Shown: positions 5,601 to 6,908 of the stretch, piece after piece
Layout: every line of letters starts with the position of its first letter
Position numbering within the stretch: the first letter of the stretch is position 1
Source: Acidobacteriota bacterium
GTDB taxonomy: Bacteria; Acidobacteriota; Terriglobia; Terriglobales; Acidobacteriaceae
Assembly: GCA_021793595.1 (NCBI GenBank)
Contig: JAJYSL010000227.1
Span: forward strand, 1 to 6,908
DNA length: 6,908 bases
Direction of reading: 5' to 3'
The notes under the pieces: generated by a model
Told to the model about the DNA's origin: nothing
Database searches by the model: none
What the model saw: the letters and a program-made list of their open reading frames with translations, nothing else
Made by a program: the position numbers and the translations under genes

Positions 5601-6788
5601 CTATTCCCCCGAGCCAGCCTGCAGGGCTGAGGCCTGGGTGCGACTGCTTGCGCGTAGCTGACCCCAAGATATCAGTCTTGCGATGCGGCCGTCTGGTCCT
5701 GAGGCGAAGGGCAGGCTGAGCGAGTTCCAGGGATCATGATCAAGGGGCTGCCAGGTTTTGCCGCCGTCCCAGGAAATATCGCTGCCGTTGGGGCCAGCTG
5801 CGATCCAACTGCTGTCGGTTGCATTCCAGGCCACTGCGGAACGATATCCGGCGGGCGGATGCAGCGAGGGGTGCCAATGCAGGCCATCCACAGTGTAGGC
5901 AGCGCTTGCGGCTGCGTTCTGGGGCTGGGCGTAATCTCCGCCAACGACGACGCCTTCGGTTACATCGTGAAAGGCGACGGCGAAAATGCCGCTGGTGGCG
6001 GTGGATGATCCGGGCATGGGCGGAAGGGCACGCACGTGGGTACAGGCATTTTCCGCGGCTCCTCCGCTGGGGTCGGCAACGAATTGAAGCGGGGCCAATT
6101 CAAAGCTGTAGAGCCAGCCTCCGCTGGTGCCAAACCAGATTTGGTGGTTGACGGCGGAGCCGGCCTGGGCGTTGGCGTTCCGGATGGGAAGGACAGCGAG
6201 CGCCTGATTGCCGGCGGCAAAGGCTCCCTGCTTCGGTTCCATGGTTCGCAGGCAAGGGTCGAGCTGGCGGGTCCAGCGATTGCCGCCGTCGTAAGTGACA
6301 AAGAGGGTGAAGCTGCCGCGAACCGGATCGCCGAGAATGACACCGAATCGTGTGCCATCAAATTGCAGGGCATCCCAGAAACCGTCGACATCGGGGTTGG
6401 TGAAGACGAGATGCCAGGTGCGGCAGCCGTCGTGAGTGGAGTAGAGTCGGGATTCAACCCCGGGACCGCTGGACATCGCCATGGCATGGTCCGCGTCCCA
6501 AGCCCAGAGACTGCGAAAATCCAGCTTGCTTGCAGCAGGGGGAATCTGGCAGGTTTGCCAGGTACTGCCACCGTCCAGTGTGCGGAGGATGGTACCGTGG
6601 GCGCCGCTGGCCCAGGCGATGTTCGCATTGACGGCATGCATGGCACGCAGGTTCGCACGAGTTCCGCTGGACTGGATTTGCCATTGCGCACGAGCTGGCG
6701 CACTACCGCCCAGCAAGACGGCTGAGGCAAGACCCAAGGCCATCCAAATGGATGGCGACAACTGCACTGGTTTCAACTGCAAATACAT
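5601..6788 (-). CDS. Secreted Ycf48-like / BNR-repeat beta-propeller protein
   Basis: A 395-residue exported protein. The first 34 residues form a Sec signal peptide (Lys6, hydrophobic core about 14-29, then S-A-P-A-R-A before Q35; probable cleavage A34|Q35). There is no lipobox, so it should be soluble in the periplasm or outside. The mature part is repetitive, with Asp-box motifs of the S/T-x-D-x-G-x-T-W type: TLDGGSTW (70-77), STHDGCRTW (117-125), TYDGGNRW (165-172), a degenerate YTVDGLHW (298-305) and SWDGGKTW (339-346). Strands such as IAWASGAHGTILRT and WIAAGPNGSDISW lie between them. This is the pattern of Ycf48/HCF136-related and 'oxidoreductase'-annotated propellers (COG4447-like), whose bacterial functions outside photosynthesis are mostly unknown. 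Four cysteines (80, 122, 179, 249) could form disulfides. Start ATG 6788 has GGAG only 2 nt before it; in-frame TTG 6782 would have better spacing, and ATG 6743 would remove most of the signal peptide. It ends 6 nt before gspF, so it is probably co-transcribed. It could be a substrate, a pseudopilus-associated factor or an unrelated passenger. Confidence 0.82.
   Translation of the reverse strand: MYLQLKPVQLSPSIWMALGLASAVLLGGSAPARAQWQIQSSGTRANLRAMHAVNANIAWASGAHGTILRTLDGGSTWQTCQIPPAASKLDFRSLWAWDADHAMAMSSGPGVESRLYSTHDGCRTWHLVFTNPDVDGFWDALQFDGTRFGVILGDPVRGSFTLFVTYDGGNRWTRQLDPCLRTMEPKQGAFAAGNQALAVLPIRNANAQAGSAVNHQIWFGTSGGWLYSFELAPLQFVADPSGGAAENACTHVRALPPMPGSSTATSGIFAVAFHDVTEGVVVGGDYAQPQNAAASAAYTVDGLHWHPSLHPPAGYRSAVAWNATDSSWIAAGPNGSDISWDGGKTWQPLDHDPWNSLSLPFASGPDGRIARLISWGQLRASSRTQASALQAGSGE
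6739..6756. repeat. 8-bp perfect inverted repeat in the signal-peptide coding region
   Basis: GCCATCCA (6739-6746) and TGGATGGC (6749-6756), separated by 2 nt. In the mRNA it would fold as a tight hairpin with a 4-nt loop, about 30-50 nt after the start codon of the Ycf48-like gene, covering internal Met16. It encodes the signal-peptide residues P-S-I-W-M-A. It could slow early translation or be chance. Confidence 0.45.
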
Positions 6789-6810
6789 GACTCCGAAGAT
6801 GGAAAATGCT

Positions 6811-6908
6811 CTAAATCGGCGCCAGGCCCTGAACCACGTTCACTCCAGCAGGTGGATGAAAGACAAATGTATCGCGAGGGAGCGGCGGATTCTGCTGCTC
6901 GACGGATA
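6811..6908 (-). CDS. lolA: LolA-like outer-membrane lipoprotein carrier (3' end only)
   Basis: Only the last 31 codons are inside the window, ending at TAG 6813-6811; the rest lies beyond the right edge. The visible peptide ends NPPLPRDTFVFHPPAGVNVVQGLAPI. The F-x-F-x-P-P-x-G-V-x-V pattern near the C-terminus is the characteristic last strand of LolA (the E. coli protein ends in a similar FTFTPPQGVTV stretch). LolA is the periplasmic chaperone that carries lipoproteins from the LolCDE release complex to the outer membrane. If correct, it confirms a diderm cell envelope. The gene ends 22 nt before the Ycf48-like start in the same direction, so it may share the transcript. The call rests on a short motif, and another protein with a similar ending cannot be excluded. 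Confidence 0.62.
   Translation of the reverse strand, partial: SVEQQNPPLPRDTFVFHPPAGVNVVQGLAPI

Noticed and set aside
6036..6725. Plus-strand open frame of 229 codons opposite the Ycf48-like gene
   Set aside because: Glycine/valine/alanine-rich antisense shadow; the minus-strand frame has a signal peptide and repeated Asp boxes, which explain the region better.
5960..6730. Minus-strand open frame of 256 codons in another frame of the Ycf48-like gene
   Set aside because: Proline/serine-rich shadow typical of an off-frame reading of GC-rich DNA, with no motifs and no upstream signals.

Overview
The window is a compact, GC-rich bacterial operon with every gene on the minus strand, so transcription runs from the right edge towards the left. 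It encodes the inner-membrane and cytoplasmic core of a type II secretion / type IV pilus family machine. The separate PilM-, PilN- and PilO-like genes, a GspC-like protein with a PPPPIDLKFYG segment, and a secreted Ycf48-like beta-propeller next to the machine suggest a diderm such as an Acidobacteriota (Terriglobia) member. That assignment is inference from gene style and order, because the window holds no phylogenetic marker.

In transcription order: the last 31 codons of a LolA-like lipoprotein carrier (6908-6811); a secreted Ycf48-like propeller with a Sec signal peptide (6788-5601); the GspF/PilC platform protein (5594-4392, GTG start); the GspE/PilB assembly ATPase (true start 4372, ending at 2738); a divergent PilM/GspL cytoplasmic-domain protein (2726 or 2735 to 1800); a PilN/GspL membrane-domain protein with an unusual basic tail (1800-1045); a PilO/GspM protein (1048-425); and the first 140 codons of a GspC/PilP-like protein (422 to the left edge). 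The last gene runs off the window, and a secretin gene (gspD/pilQ) is the expected next neighbour. Pseudopilins, prepilin peptidase and secretin are not in the window.

All junctions are tight: 22 nt, 6 nt, 19 nt, 2-11 nt, a 1-nt overlap (TGATG), a 4-nt overlap (ATGA) and 2 nt. No internal promoter or terminator is evident, so this looks like one translationally coupled transcript whose promoter lies upstream of the right edge. The ATPase would drive rotation or conformational change in the platform protein. PilM, PilN and PilO would form the cytoplasm-to-periplasm assembly platform, and the GspC-like protein would link it to the outer-membrane secretin.

No RNA gene, CRISPR array, insertion sequence or integrase was seen. 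I did not find a clearly new system. The best leads are the coupling of a secreted propeller to the platform gene, a C8 homopolymer in the linker of the GspC-like gene, the arginine/proline-rich tail of the PilN-like protein, and an ATPase whose N-domain is cut short.
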